Source: Methylophaga thalassica MP
Lineage (GTDB): Bacteria; Pseudomonadota; Gammaproteobacteria; Nitrosococcales; Methylophagaceae
Direction of reading: 5' to 3'
Length of the DNA: 64,000 nt
NCBI RefSeq assembly: GCF_000214595.1
Contig: NZ_AFIG01000001.1
Span: forward strand, 310,001-374,000
In this document: positions 18,190 through 26,461 of the stretch, piece after piece
Position numbering within the stretch: position 1 is the stretch's first letter
Layout of the letters: each line of letters starts with the position of its first letter
The notes under the pieces: generated by a model
What the model was told of the DNA's origin: nothing
Database searches by the model: none
What the model saw: only the letters and a program-made list of their open reading frames with translations
Position numbers and translations under genes: made by a program

Positions 18190-19260
18190 TTAGTGCTGGT
18201 GAGGAACCTTATTGTAGTGTTTGTGTGGCGTATCGTGATTTTCATCAAACCACTGCTGGGCTAACTGACTGGCTTGCTGTCTCTGCTCTGCACTTAACGC
18301 AGCCGCCACAGCTGAACGATAGTAATGGGCATCTTCATGTCCGCTAGAAGCGGCTAAATCAAACCACTTATAGGCTTCGAGAAGATTCTTCTGCTCACCA
18401 TCACCACGTTGGTTCATCAACCCCAAATAAAACTGTGCATTTCGGTCCCATCCCTTCGCGGCAACATCAAACCAGTGTCTTGCCATTAAATTATCCTGAC
18501 TGCCTCCTAGCCCTAGATAACTCATAAACCCCAACATAAATGCTGCCTCAACACTATTATTCTCTTGGGCTTTTAGAAACCAGCTTTTTGCCTGTACATG
18601 ATCTAAAGCAGCACCATCCCCATCAAATAACATTTTTGCTACACGATATTGTGCATTCGGATAACCAGATTCTGCTGAGCGTTTAAACCAAGAATAAGCG
18701 CGTTTTGTGTCCTGCTTAACACCAGAACCACTCAAATAGAGAAGCCCAAGATTGAATTGGGCCTGACTATGTCCTTGTTCACCGGCTTTTTCAAACCAGT
18801 CAGCGGCAGCTTTGAGATCTTTTTCAACACCCTGTCCATTCATTAACATGGCACCGACATTAAACTGAGCCACGGCACTGCCTCTTTCTGCAGATTTTTT
18901 AAAAAGTTCAAAGGCTTTCTTTTGATCTCTCTTTACGTCTGGCTCATTCCCAGTGTAGTAAAGCATTCCCAACGCATAAGCCGCTTCATCATGGCCTTTT
19001 TGCGCGGCGATATCTAACCAGCTCATTGCAGAATCGTAATCTGGCTGGCCCAGCTTTCCTGATAGCAGTAACGCCCCAAGATTATATTGGGCTTCAATAT
19101 TTCCCTGCTTGGCAGCAGCTAACCAGTTCTGCTGGGCAGCCTGATAATCGCCTTTTTGCGCTGCATCCATGCCTTCGGAAAAACTATCAGCATGAACAGC
19201 AACGAAAATATTAGAAATGACAAGAATCACTTTTAAAAAAAACAAAAATATTTGTTTCAA
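18190..19260 (-). CDS. Exported Sel1-repeat (TPR-like) protein
   Basis: A 356-residue secreted protein: signal peptide at residues 1-24 (VILVISNIFVAVHA), then about eight tandem Sel1-type repeats of about 36 residues with the pattern A..WF.KAA..G...AQF.LG.LY..G. Such repeats form a superhelical protein-binding scaffold. There is no catalytic motif. It diverges from the autotransporter-like gene, sharing a 180-base control region, which may mean the two are used together at the cell surface; that is inference only. Confidence 0.9.
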   Translation of the reverse strand: MKQIFLFFLKVILVISNIFVAVHADSFSEGMDAAQKGDYQAAQQNWLAAAKQGNIEAQYNLGALLLSGKLGQPDYDSAMSWLDIAAQKGHDEAAYALGMLYYTGNEPDVKRDQKKAFELFKKSAERGSAVAQFNVGAMLMNGQGVEKDLKAAADWFEKAGEQGHSQAQFNLGLLYLSGSGVKQDTKRAYSWFKRSAESGYPNAQYRVAKMLFDGDGAALDHVQAKSWFLKAQENNSVEAAFMLGFMSYLGLGGSQDNLMARHWFDVAAKGWDRNAQFYLGLMNQRGDGEQKNLLEAYKWFDLAASSGHEDAHYYRSAVAAALSAEQRQQASQLAQQWFDENHDTPHKHYNKVPHQH

Positions 19261-19379
19261 ATTTTATCCTTTTGAACCGATAAATATAGACATAAAAATC
19301 TAATGAGCAATGCTGAGAAATCTTAACGAAAATATAAACTATCTCACATTAGATCATGTGTTTTTTACAAAAACATACC

Positions 19380-19385
19380 TATAAT
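19380..19385 (+). promoter_or_regulatory. Candidate minus-10 box for autotransporter-like gene
   Basis: A perfect TATAAT lies 54 bases before the start codon at 19440, in an AT-rich divergent region between the Sel1 gene and the autotransporter-like gene. No good minus-35 hexamer stands at 16-18 bases, so an activator may be needed. The start codon is preceded by a weak GGAG (TAACGGAGCAGCACC). Confidence 0.35.
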
Positions 19386-19439
19386 ATTTTCCAATCTCAA
19401 CAAAATCTATTGGACGAGATTTGGTAACGGAGCAGCACC

Positions 19440-21098
19440 ATGGTCAAATTCTTTTTACGTTTTACGTTCTTTTCTCTTCTTATAGTTTCATTCTCCGCTA
19501 ATGCTGGTCACTTGTTTACCCAAGGCTCAAGTAATACGCCTATCAACCTGAAGTCAGGTCAAGGTATTGAAATAACCCAATTATCATACGAAAGCGCTGG
19601 AGCAAGTGGGCTTGTTGATATTCATTTTCTGGGTACTGGAGTGGATAATAATGTTTCATGGTCAGCTGGAGACAGTTTAAAAGTAACCATCGGCTCATGG
19701 AGTCAAACTTTTAGCTATGACACTTTAGCAACTGACTTTTCGAATGTTACACAATCAGCATCATCGTTTAGAGCAACTGACCCCACGCTAGCAGCCGCCA
19801 ATATTACCCCTTCTGGTACAACTACTTTTACTATAGAAGCGACCTCAGGTCAGTTCACCTTTGATGGCTACCGTATTTCCGTAAATGGTGCGAGATATAA
19901 TGGCTCTAATTCAGGCCCTATCGATCAATCTCAAGTTGTTTCCTCATCTACTTTTCAGTCCAACGCCGGATCAAATCAGAAAACCGGGGTTGGGCAACAC
20001 TTAGATCAAATTAGTGGCAACGTTGGAGGTAAACTCGATGATTTCATCACACTGCTCGCTAGTCAAACACCAGAAAAGCAACAGGAAGTTTTAAAAAGCA
20101 TCTCACCGGAACAAAGTCAGGCATTAGGTCAATCTGTTAATAATACGGTTTCCGGAAGTTTCGACACCGTTCAGGTACGCCTTGATTCGCTCAGGCTGGG
20201 TGGTACAGATGTCCAAAACCTGAATCATTCATCAGGTTTATCCTCCGGTGGAGTTCTTGATGGCATATTAGAGCGTCATGCTTGGGTCAAAGCACTTGGT
20301 GGCAAGTCTAAACAGGATAGTGAAGATGGGTTTGCCGGCGCAGACTCGCGTTATCATGGTGTGATGGGTGGCATGGACTTTACCAACAGCTCAGATCTCA
20401 CATTAGGTGCAGCCTTTGCTTACGCCCGAACCGATGTCAATATGAATGATTATCGTGATGGTGATGGCGCCGATATTGACACCTATCAATTAACAGCCTA
20501 CTTCAATCAATCTTTTGAACGTTTTTATGTAGAAGGGATGCTGACATATGCCTACCAAAATTATGAAACCAAAAGAAATACCCATGTTATCGGTGTAGCC
20601 AAAGGTGACTTTGATGGTGATATGTTTGCAGCAAGACTGGTTACAGGCATGCCACTCTATCTGGAAACAATCACTGTTACCCCATTTGTCGGCGTTGAGG
20701 GTTACCATACAAGACAGCGGGGTTATACTGAGAAAGGGGCTGACTACCTTTCTATGCACATAAACAGTAATGAGTCTAATCGCTTCCGTTCACTTGTGGG
20801 TACAAAAGTGAGCAAAGAGTTTGAATTATCCGACGGCAGTATCTTAACGCCGACACTACAAGTAAGCTGGCGTCATGAATTTAAAGAAGATGGCATCACA
20901 ACTACATCATCATTCTTGGGTGGTGGTGGTCAGTTTGAGAGTGTTGGTCAAAATGTCGATCGTAATACTGGCAGTATTAGTGGCCGGGTTAACTGGGCAA
21001 AAACAGATAGCCTGTCACTGGGTGTTGAGCTAGGTGCAGAAGCCTCTTCCGGTTATCGTGCCTATAATGGTCAGCTCTATGCTGACTGGACTTTCTAA
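19440..21098 (+). CDS. Autotransporter-like outer membrane beta-barrel protein
   Basis: A 552-residue exported protein. A signal peptide (FFSLLIVSFSANA) is followed by a Ser/Gly/Thr-rich N-terminal domain at about residues 24-170. A linker with ISPEQSQALGQSVNNT comes next, and then a C-terminal beta-barrel of about 275 residues that starts with RHAWVKALGGKSKQD and ends in the aromatic YADWTF, as required for Bam-dependent insertion. This matches the autotransporter beta-domain. The passenger is much shorter than in typical autotransporters and has no visible protease or adhesin motif. Function unknown. It ends before a strong hairpin terminator. Confidence 0.85.
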   Translation: MVKFFLRFTFFSLLIVSFSANAGHLFTQGSSNTPINLKSGQGIEITQLSYESAGASGLVDIHFLGTGVDNNVSWSAGDSLKVTIGSWSQTFSYDTLATDFSNVTQSASSFRATDPTLAAANITPSGTTTFTIEATSGQFTFDGYRISVNGARYNGSNSGPIDQSQVVSSSTFQSNAGSNQKTGVGQHLDQISGNVGGKLDDFITLLASQTPEKQQEVLKSISPEQSQALGQSVNNTVSGSFDTVQVRLDSLRLGGTDVQNLNHSSGLSSGGVLDGILERHAWVKALGGKSKQDSEDGFAGADSRYHGVMGGMDFTNSSDLTLGAAFAYARTDVNMNDYRDGDGADIDTYQLTAYFNQSFERFYVEGMLTYAYQNYETKRNTHVIGVAKGDFDGDMFAARLVTGMPLYLETITVTPFVGVEGYHTRQRGYTEKGADYLSMHINSNESNRFRSLVGTKVSKEFELSDGSILTPTLQVSWRHEFKEDGITTTSSFLGGGGQFESVGQNVDRNTGSISGRVNWAKTDSLSLGVELGAEASSGYRAYNGQLYADWTF

Positions 21099-21116
21099 TC
21101 AGAAAACAGTAATGAT

Positions 21117-21142
21117 AAAGGCACCTTAATGGTGCCTTTTTC
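21117..21142 (+). terminator. Intrinsic terminator after autotransporter-like gene
   Basis: Inverted repeat AAAGGCACC / GGTGCCTTT around a TTAAT loop, followed by a T-run. It lies 19 bases after the stop codon and just before the GMC cassette, so that cassette should have its own promoter or be read through at low level. Confidence 0.85.
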
Positions 21143-21168
21143 GTTTATAGCGTGTACTAAATACAGAT

Positions 21169-21666
21169 ATGAAACGCCGAGATATAATAAAAAGTGGGGT
21201 TGGTTTGGGGTTATTTTTACCCTACTTCTATTTACCAGCAGCTTTGGCTAACTTGTTATCTTTTCAGCAAACACGCACCCTTGTAGCCTTCATCGACGCA
21301 TTAATTCCGGCTGATACAACACCTTCCGCTTCACAACTAAAACTTCATCAAACCTTGTTACTTCACGCTAAAGAAATAAAAAACTATCCTGAGCTGATTC
21401 AGCTTGGTTGTCAGTGGTTAGATAACCAAGCTGACCTCATCAATCAACAGCCGTTTCTTCGTCTTAATGTTCAACAACAAAACCTTATTATAAAAAAAGC
21501 AGCAAACAGTGATGAGCTGAGTATCCCTGCACAATTTTTTACTCACATTAGGCAGGATCTGTTTCGTTTTTACTATGCTAATCCAGCCAGCTGGTCAGGA
21601 TTAGACATTTCACCACCACAACCGACCGGCTATTTAAGCTACTTCAGACCGTTACTTAATGAATAA
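21169..21666 (+). CDS. Gluconate 2-dehydrogenase subunit 3-like protein
   Basis: A 165-residue exported small subunit. The N-terminus MKRRDIIKSGVGLGLFLPY carries a twin-arginine-like signal, and the C-terminal part SWSGLDISPPQPTGYLSYF matches the gluconate 2-dehydrogenase subunit 3 family. In FAD-dependent sugar dehydrogenases this gamma subunit carries the catalytic subunit through the Tat pathway. It overlaps the GMC gene by eight bases, consistent with the same job here. No cytochrome c subunit gene, the usual third partner, is present; a membrane protein takes that place. Confidence 0.88.
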   Translation: MKRRDIIKSGVGLGLFLPYFYLPAALANLLSFQQTRTLVAFIDALIPADTTPSASQLKLHQTLLLHAKEIKNYPELIQLGCQWLDNQADLINQQPFLRLNVQQQNLIIKKAANSDELSIPAQFFTHIRQDLFRFYYANPASWSGLDISPPQPTGYLSYFRPLLNE

Positions 21667-23335
21667 CGCCACACCTTATTATGATGCCGTCATCGTTGGC
21701 TCTGGGGCTGGCGGAGGTACTGCTGCCTGGTATTTAAGTCATCATGGCTGGAAAGTGCTTGTAATTGAAGCTGGACCATATTTCCACCCTGAAAATGATT
21801 ATTTAGCTGCCACTAGTCAGTGGGAGTCACCCTTCCCACAAAAAAAACTTAGCCAGGGAAATTATAGCTATGCGGATATGCAATTACTTTCTGAAAAGAA
21901 TGATGATCTGCGTTCATGGAATCATATTCAAGGGAAATTAAACAAAACGGATCGTCGTATCCCATTTGGCTATCAGCATGTCCAAGGGGTTGGTGGTAGC
22001 TCACTTCATTTTAGTGGTGAAGCACACCGTCTGAACCCTCGCTCAATGAACATGTTTTCAGAATTCGGACTCTCGGCTGACTGGCCAGTTTCATACAAGG
22101 AACTAGAGCCCTTCTATAATCAAGCTGAGCAACTGGTTGGTGTGGCAGGTTCGACCATCGATAACTCACGTCCTCGTTCCCAACCTTATCCACAAAGCCC
22201 TCATAAACAGAGCTATAGCAGTCAGCTTTTAAAAAAAGCCTTTTCAGAAAAAAATCTGAATCTGATAGAAAACAGTGTCGCTATACTTAGCGCCAATAAA
22301 CAAGACCGACCAGAGTGCAATTATTGCAACTGCTGCCTCAAAGGCTGCCCACGCGCTGACAAAGGCAGTATTGATGTGACATATATACGAATGGCAAAGG
22401 CAAGCGGACGCTGTGATATAAAAACCGGCTGCTACGTCACACAAATTGAGGCTGATAAAAACGATAAAGTAAAAGGTATTTACTATATCGACAATGATGG
22501 CGTTGAACACTTCATTTCAACACCACATCTTATTCTTGCTGCTGGTGCTATAGAAACCCCCAGATTATTACTAGCATCTGGAACCAAGGACGTAAAAGGT
22601 CTTGCCAATGAATCCGGCCAAGTCGGAAAAAACTTCATGGAAACCATTTTATGGACATCAAATGCCATTTTAGATGCTCCACTTGGCAGTCATCGTGGCC
22701 TGGCTGTCGATAGTATTTGCTGGGACTATAATCAGCCTGACAGTATTCCGGGCATTATTGGGGGCTGTCGTTTTTCGCCTTCTGTAGCTGAATCAGATCT
22801 TATTGGTCCAATTAACTATGCTCAACGAGTAGTTGCAGGCTGGGGACTAGAACACAAACAACAGATGAGAAAACAGTTCGGTCAGGTATTATCGCTGAGT
22901 GGTATAGCTGAAAGTCACACACACCCCAAAAGTTTTATCGATCTCGATCCAAGTATCAAAACCAGACATAAACAACCAGCAGCAAGGATTCACAGTTATA
23001 TTGATAAGATGACCACCAAGCGCATACGGTTTATGGCAGAGATATGCAGAGATATCCTAAAACAAACTGGAACCACGGATATTTTTGAAGAATTTAGTTG
23101 CTACGATATTTTTAGTAGCTCTCATGTGTTTGGCACATGCCGGATGGGTAATGACCCAGAGCAGTCTGTCGTCAATCAATGGTGTCAAAGTCATCGCTGG
23201 AACAACTTATATATTGTTGATGGTAGCGTGTTTCCAAGTTCAGGCGGTGGTGAGTCACCCGGTCTTACTATTCAAGCAATAACCTTACGAGCAATGAAAA
23301 AACTACATGAAACCAAAAAAAGCACTTCGCGGTAA
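21659..23335 (+). CDS. GMC family FAD-dependent oxidoreductase
   Basis: Large subunit (558 residues) of a GMC-type dehydrogenase. The FAD-binding loop is IVGSGAGGGTAAWYL at residues 13-27. A cysteine cluster lies at about residues 220-230 (ECNYCNCCLKGC; Cys220, 223, 225, 226, 230), in the place where FAD-glucose dehydrogenases hold an iron-sulfur cluster. The C-terminal catalytic region contains HVFGTCRMG and GSVFPSSGGGESPGLTIQA. The usual Asn or His of the SGG-x-NP motif is replaced here by ES. It has no signal peptide, so export would rely on the small subunit upstream. Substrate unknown, possibly an alcohol or sugar. Confidence 0.9.
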   Translation: MNNATPYYDAVIVGSGAGGGTAAWYLSHHGWKVLVIEAGPYFHPENDYLAATSQWESPFPQKKLSQGNYSYADMQLLSEKNDDLRSWNHIQGKLNKTDRRIPFGYQHVQGVGGSSLHFSGEAHRLNPRSMNMFSEFGLSADWPVSYKELEPFYNQAEQLVGVAGSTIDNSRPRSQPYPQSPHKQSYSSQLLKKAFSEKNLNLIENSVAILSANKQDRPECNYCNCCLKGCPRADKGSIDVTYIRMAKASGRCDIKTGCYVTQIEADKNDKVKGIYYIDNDGVEHFISTPHLILAAGAIETPRLLLASGTKDVKGLANESGQVGKNFMETILWTSNAILDAPLGSHRGLAVDSICWDYNQPDSIPGIIGGCRFSPSVAESDLIGPINYAQRVVAGWGLEHKQQMRKQFGQVLSLSGIAESHTHPKSFIDLDPSIKTRHKQPAARIHSYIDKMTTKRIRFMAEICRDILKQTGTTDIFEEFSCYDIFSSSHVFGTCRMGNDPEQSVVNQWCQSHRWNNLYIVDGSVFPSSGGGESPGLTIQAITLRAMKKLHETKKSTSR

Positions 23336-24416
23336 TCGGTCCGGTTATATTCTGTCTGAAAGCCTCGATTTTTGGATGACAGGCGGTGTATCCATTGTTG
23401 TGATGTTTTTATTGTTGGTCTATATCTTTTTTACTGGCGTCCCACAATCTACAGCTAACATTACCAGCATCTTAGGCACTGCCATTGTGCTACAGCTACT
23501 CATTAACTGGCCCCATTTCATGGGTGCTTATCGACTTATTTATACTCCAAAAAGTAATATAAAACGCTACAAGTCAGCCACTATTTATATCCCATCAGTA
23601 CTTTTATTAATCTTAATAGTTGGGTTAGTCACCAGTGAGCCAACCGAAGGAACTGTATCGCTATTTTCTGTGAATCAGGATGTCACCTATTTTTGCTGGC
23701 TCGTTGCTGCCTTCTATCTTGCTTGGCATTACACCGGACAGGCTTGGGGGATGATAGCGACTTACAGCAAATTGAGTCAGTTGACGCTGAAAAAAAGTGA
23801 ACGGCTTACACTTCGTTTAGGGCTAAGAACCTTGCTTACATGGCATGTAATCTGGGGAGCTCAGGATCTACCTGCAGAATGGTTTGGTGGTGTTTTACAT
23901 GCCAATATTGATATGTTGCTGAGCTTGGTCAATATCGCTGCTTGTCTTGCCTTTTTTGCCTCATCGATGGTGTGGTATGGCGTTTACCTTCGAACAAAGC
24001 GAATTCCAGATAAACGTATACTCGTCTCGTGGTTATCGATTTATTTATGGTATTTCGTATTATTTTTTATGCCAGAAGCATACTTGTTGGTACAAGCATC
24101 TCACGCATTACAGTATCTACCGTTTCCAATGCGTGTTGAGTTAAACCGTCGACAAGCAAATTTAGGTGATATCAAACAATTTGCATTAAAAGCCTGGGCT
24201 ATAAAATATTACGTATTGCTGCTCAGTGCCGGTATCGTCTTTTTTTACTTTCCGGAATTTATCTCTATCGAAAACCAACAATTTACATTTGCAGTACTGG
24301 TTTCAAGCTTGATAAATATTCATCATTATTTTGTTGATAGCTGTATCTGGCGGATTAGCAATGCAGAAGTCAGGCATGAACTTTTCGCTCATTTAGAAAC
24401 AAAAAATGTGAAATAA
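23307..24416 (+). CDS. Polytopic membrane protein with conserved-looking histidine motifs
   Basis: A 369-residue protein with about eight to nine hydrophobic segments. I do not recognise a named family. Histidines stand at membrane borders in motif-like settings: NWPHFMGAY (His70), AWHYTGQAWG (His141), TWHVIWGAQ (His180), QASHALQYLPFPMR (His266) and INIHHYFVDSCIWR (His339, His340, with Asp344). The spread resembles integral-membrane metalloenzymes, but this is inference. The start overlaps the GMC gene by 29 bases, so the three genes are a tight unit. A later ATG near 23376 is a possible alternative start. Confidence 0.75.
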   Translation: MKPKKALRGNRSGYILSESLDFWMTGGVSIVVMFLLLVYIFFTGVPQSTANITSILGTAIVLQLLINWPHFMGAYRLIYTPKSNIKRYKSATIYIPSVLLLILIVGLVTSEPTEGTVSLFSVNQDVTYFCWLVAAFYLAWHYTGQAWGMIATYSKLSQLTLKKSERLTLRLGLRTLLTWHVIWGAQDLPAEWFGGVLHANIDMLLSLVNIAACLAFFASSMVWYGVYLRTKRIPDKRILVSWLSIYLWYFVLFFMPEAYLLVQASHALQYLPFPMRVELNRRQANLGDIKQFALKAWAIKYYVLLLSAGIVFFYFPEFISIENQQFTFAVLVSSLINIHHYFVDSCIWRISNAEVRHELFAHLETKNVK

Positions 24417-24442
24417 ACTTGGGGAAAATAGGTAAGGAATAA

Positions 24443-24519
24443 TGGCGGAGCGGACGGGACTCGAACCCGCGACCCCCGGCGTGACAGGCCGGTATTCTAA
24501 CCAACTGAACTACCGCTCC
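24443..24519 (-). tRNA. tRNA-Asp (GTC)
   Basis: 77 bases including an encoded CCA (TGG at 24443-24445 on plus). Reading minus, the acceptor GGAGCGG pairs with CCGCTCC, the D arm is GTTCAGTTGGTTAGAAT, the anticodon loop CTGTCAC gives GTC, and the T loop is GGTTCGAGTCC. All four arms fold. It stands alone, between the membrane protein gene and ycaO. Confidence 0.97.
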
Positions 24520-24533
24520 ACTATCCTTCTTGG

Positions 24534-24551
24534 CAGACGAAAAAACGTCTG
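24534..24551 (-). other. Hairpin in the leader of tRNA-Asp
   Basis: Perfect inverted repeat CAGACG-AAAAAA-CGTCTG located 15-32 bases upstream of the tRNA on its strand. It has no following T-run in either direction, so it is unlikely to be a terminator; it may mark processing of the tRNA precursor. Confidence 0.4.
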
Positions 24552-24641
24552 TTGGCCGAAGAAGCGAGAGAATATACAGCAATTTTTACAAAGGTGTTAG
24601 TGTTTCATGTAAAAATTTTTTCTCTCACCTTTAAATCGCTC

Positions 24642-26393
24642 TTAATCCTTTTTATCCCAGTACGCTTTTTTGGCTTTTTGAAGTTTTTCATAGCCAGCCA
24701 ACAGTGCATTATGACGTTCAAAGCCATGCAGGCTCAGACCAGGTGTATGTAATTGATGGAAAACTGTTTTTGCATCAACGATAGCGATGCCATCTTGCAC
24801 ATTTTGCTCACCGTACATTAAGGCCAAATACTGCTGATAGTCTTTATATTCACGCTCATCATCCCATTTGATGTCCAGTAACGCTTTTAAGCAGCGATAG
24901 AAGCGTAATTGCGCCTCGTCGCCTTGCCCCAGCGACAAACACCAGTCCACCCACTCCAATGCCTGCTCATCTTCCAAAGCCAAACACAACATCAATTTGA
25001 TTTCACCTAAGCGAATGGTTGACCACAAAGTGCCAGGGTCAGGCGCTAAACCGATAAACTGAGCAACCGGTGTATGGTCGTTATAACCACCATCTTCCAA
25101 AGCCACTAATAACTCTCTCCACTGCTCTTTGGTACGAAATTTCAGTGATAATAAGTCTTCGCGAAATAAGGCGCCTTCATTATTATTTTCCCAGAGCAAT
25201 TCATCCACTGGATAGATATCCGACATCCCTGGCACCAGAATACGGCAAGCGTAGACATCCAGATGCTCATAGTCGGCAATATAGATATCAAACCCCATCT
25301 CATGAATGATATCGGTCAGATAAGTAAACTCATCGCGGGTAGGCGCATCGTGATCCCAGTCATAGAATTCGTAATCTGGCGCATCACGAAAAAAGTCATA
25401 GGAGACATAACCACTGGAATCTATAAAGTGCATTTCCAGGTTTTGTGGTGATGCCACCTCTTCCATGTCAAATGTCGGTGGATGGAACACATCCAGTTGG
25501 TCCAGACCTCTACCCTGAAGTAACTCAGTGACCGTTCTTTCTAAAGCCACTTCAAAGCTGGGATGAGCACCAAAAGAAGCAAACACAGAACCATCTTTCG
25601 GATTAATCAAGGTCACGTTCATCACCGGGAACTGACCACCCAGTGAGGCATCAGCCACTTTTAGGTGATAACCATGTCCCTCAAGCTCTTCTAATGCGGC
25701 TTTAATTTTAGGAAATCGGTCGATGACGTACTGAGGCACTTCCGGTAAACAAATCCCTTCCGCGATGATATGGTTTTTGACATAACGCTCAAACACTTCA
25801 GACAAACCCTGAACACGAGCCTCATTCTGGGTATTGCCTGCTGACATACCATTGCTGACATAGATATTACCGATGATATTGACCGGGAAATACAGGGTTT
25901 CGTAATCACGCTGACGCACATACGGCACCGCGCATATGCCTCTTTCACCAGCACCGGAGTTAGTATCAAATAATTTCTCTGCCGTCAGCGCTCTTTCTGG
26001 ATCAAAGTGATCCCATAAGCCTTCATCTAATAAGCCTTCAGGCATCTCACCATCATTGGAAACAAACCAGCGCTCATTCGGATAATGCACAAAGGGTGCC
26101 TGGCTATGCTGCTCACCTAAATAAAAATCAGCAAAAAAGTAATTACAGCTGAGGCGCTCAAAATACTCACCCAAGGCACTGGCTAAACAGGCTTTAGCAG
26201 AGCTGCCTTTACCATTGGTAAACATCAACGGACAGGTTTTATCCCGTATGTGTACAGAATAAACATGACTGACCGGATTCAGCCACGAGGCTTCTTCCAC
26301 ATCAAAACCAAATGCCTTTAGCTTTGCTTGCATGGTCGCAATACTGGTTTCCAGATCACGATCTTTACCCTTAATAAATGTTTGCTCAGTCAT
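24642..26393 (-). CDS. ycaO: YcaO protein (ribosomal S12 thiomethylation accessory / OsmC-YcaO type)
   Basis: A close relative of E. coli YcaO by length (583 residues here, 586 there) and sequence: MTEQTFIKGKDRDLE at the start and ALGEYFERLSCNYFFADFYLG in the ATP-binding region. YcaO is a cyclodehydratase-like enzyme implicated in the RimO-dependent beta-methylthiolation of ribosomal protein S12. The chosen ATG is the second of two adjacent ATGs and has the better spacing from GGAAG. The ribosome site abuts the terminator hairpin of the preceding cupredoxin gene, so expression may be read-through dependent. No peptide-precursor gene for a modified natural product is visible nearby. Confidence 0.92.
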   Translation of the reverse strand: MTEQTFIKGKDRDLETSIATMQAKLKAFGFDVEEASWLNPVSHVYSVHIRDKTCPLMFTNGKGSSAKACLASALGEYFERLSCNYFFADFYLGEQHSQAPFVHYPNERWFVSNDGEMPEGLLDEGLWDHFDPERALTAEKLFDTNSGAGERGICAVPYVRQRDYETLYFPVNIIGNIYVSNGMSAGNTQNEARVQGLSEVFERYVKNHIIAEGICLPEVPQYVIDRFPKIKAALEELEGHGYHLKVADASLGGQFPVMNVTLINPKDGSVFASFGAHPSFEVALERTVTELLQGRGLDQLDVFHPPTFDMEEVASPQNLEMHFIDSSGYVSYDFFRDAPDYEFYDWDHDAPTRDEFTYLTDIIHEMGFDIYIADYEHLDVYACRILVPGMSDIYPVDELLWENNNEGALFREDLLSLKFRTKEQWRELLVALEDGGYNDHTPVAQFIGLAPDPGTLWSTIRLGEIKLMLCLALEDEQALEWVDWCLSLGQGDEAQLRFYRCLKALLDIKWDDEREYKDYQQYLALMYGEQNVQDGIAIVDAKTVFHQLHTPGLSLHGFERHNALLAGYEKLQKAKKAYWDKKD

Positions 26394-26402
26394 CATTTCT
26401 TC

Positions 26403-26439
26403 CAAAAAATAACCCCCTGCCCGGTACGAGCAGAGGGTT
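26403..26439 (-). terminator. Hairpin terminator between cupredoxin gene and ycaO
   Basis: On the minus strand the inverted repeat AACCCTCTGC / GCAGGGGGTT is followed directly by TTATTTTTTG. The T-run touches the GGAAG ribosome site of ycaO. It should end most cupredoxin transcripts and leave ycaO to read-through. Confidence 0.75.
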
Positions 26440-26461
26440 GATTGACATCATCAGCTGTTTC

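Noticed and set aside
18190-19260. Repeats in the Sel1 gene taken as possible DNA repeat or CRISPR
   Set aside because: They are diverged protein-level repeats of about 108 bases with no conserved spacer pattern.
24370-24582. Apparent 70-residue protein with VVQLVRIPACHAGGRGFESRPLRH
   Set aside because: This is the known false translation of a tRNA gene; the DNA is tRNA-Asp.
24642-26393. YcaO as part of a modified-peptide (thiazole/oxazole) biosynthesis cluster
   Set aside because: It matches E. coli YcaO over its full length and no precursor peptide or partner protein gene is nearby.
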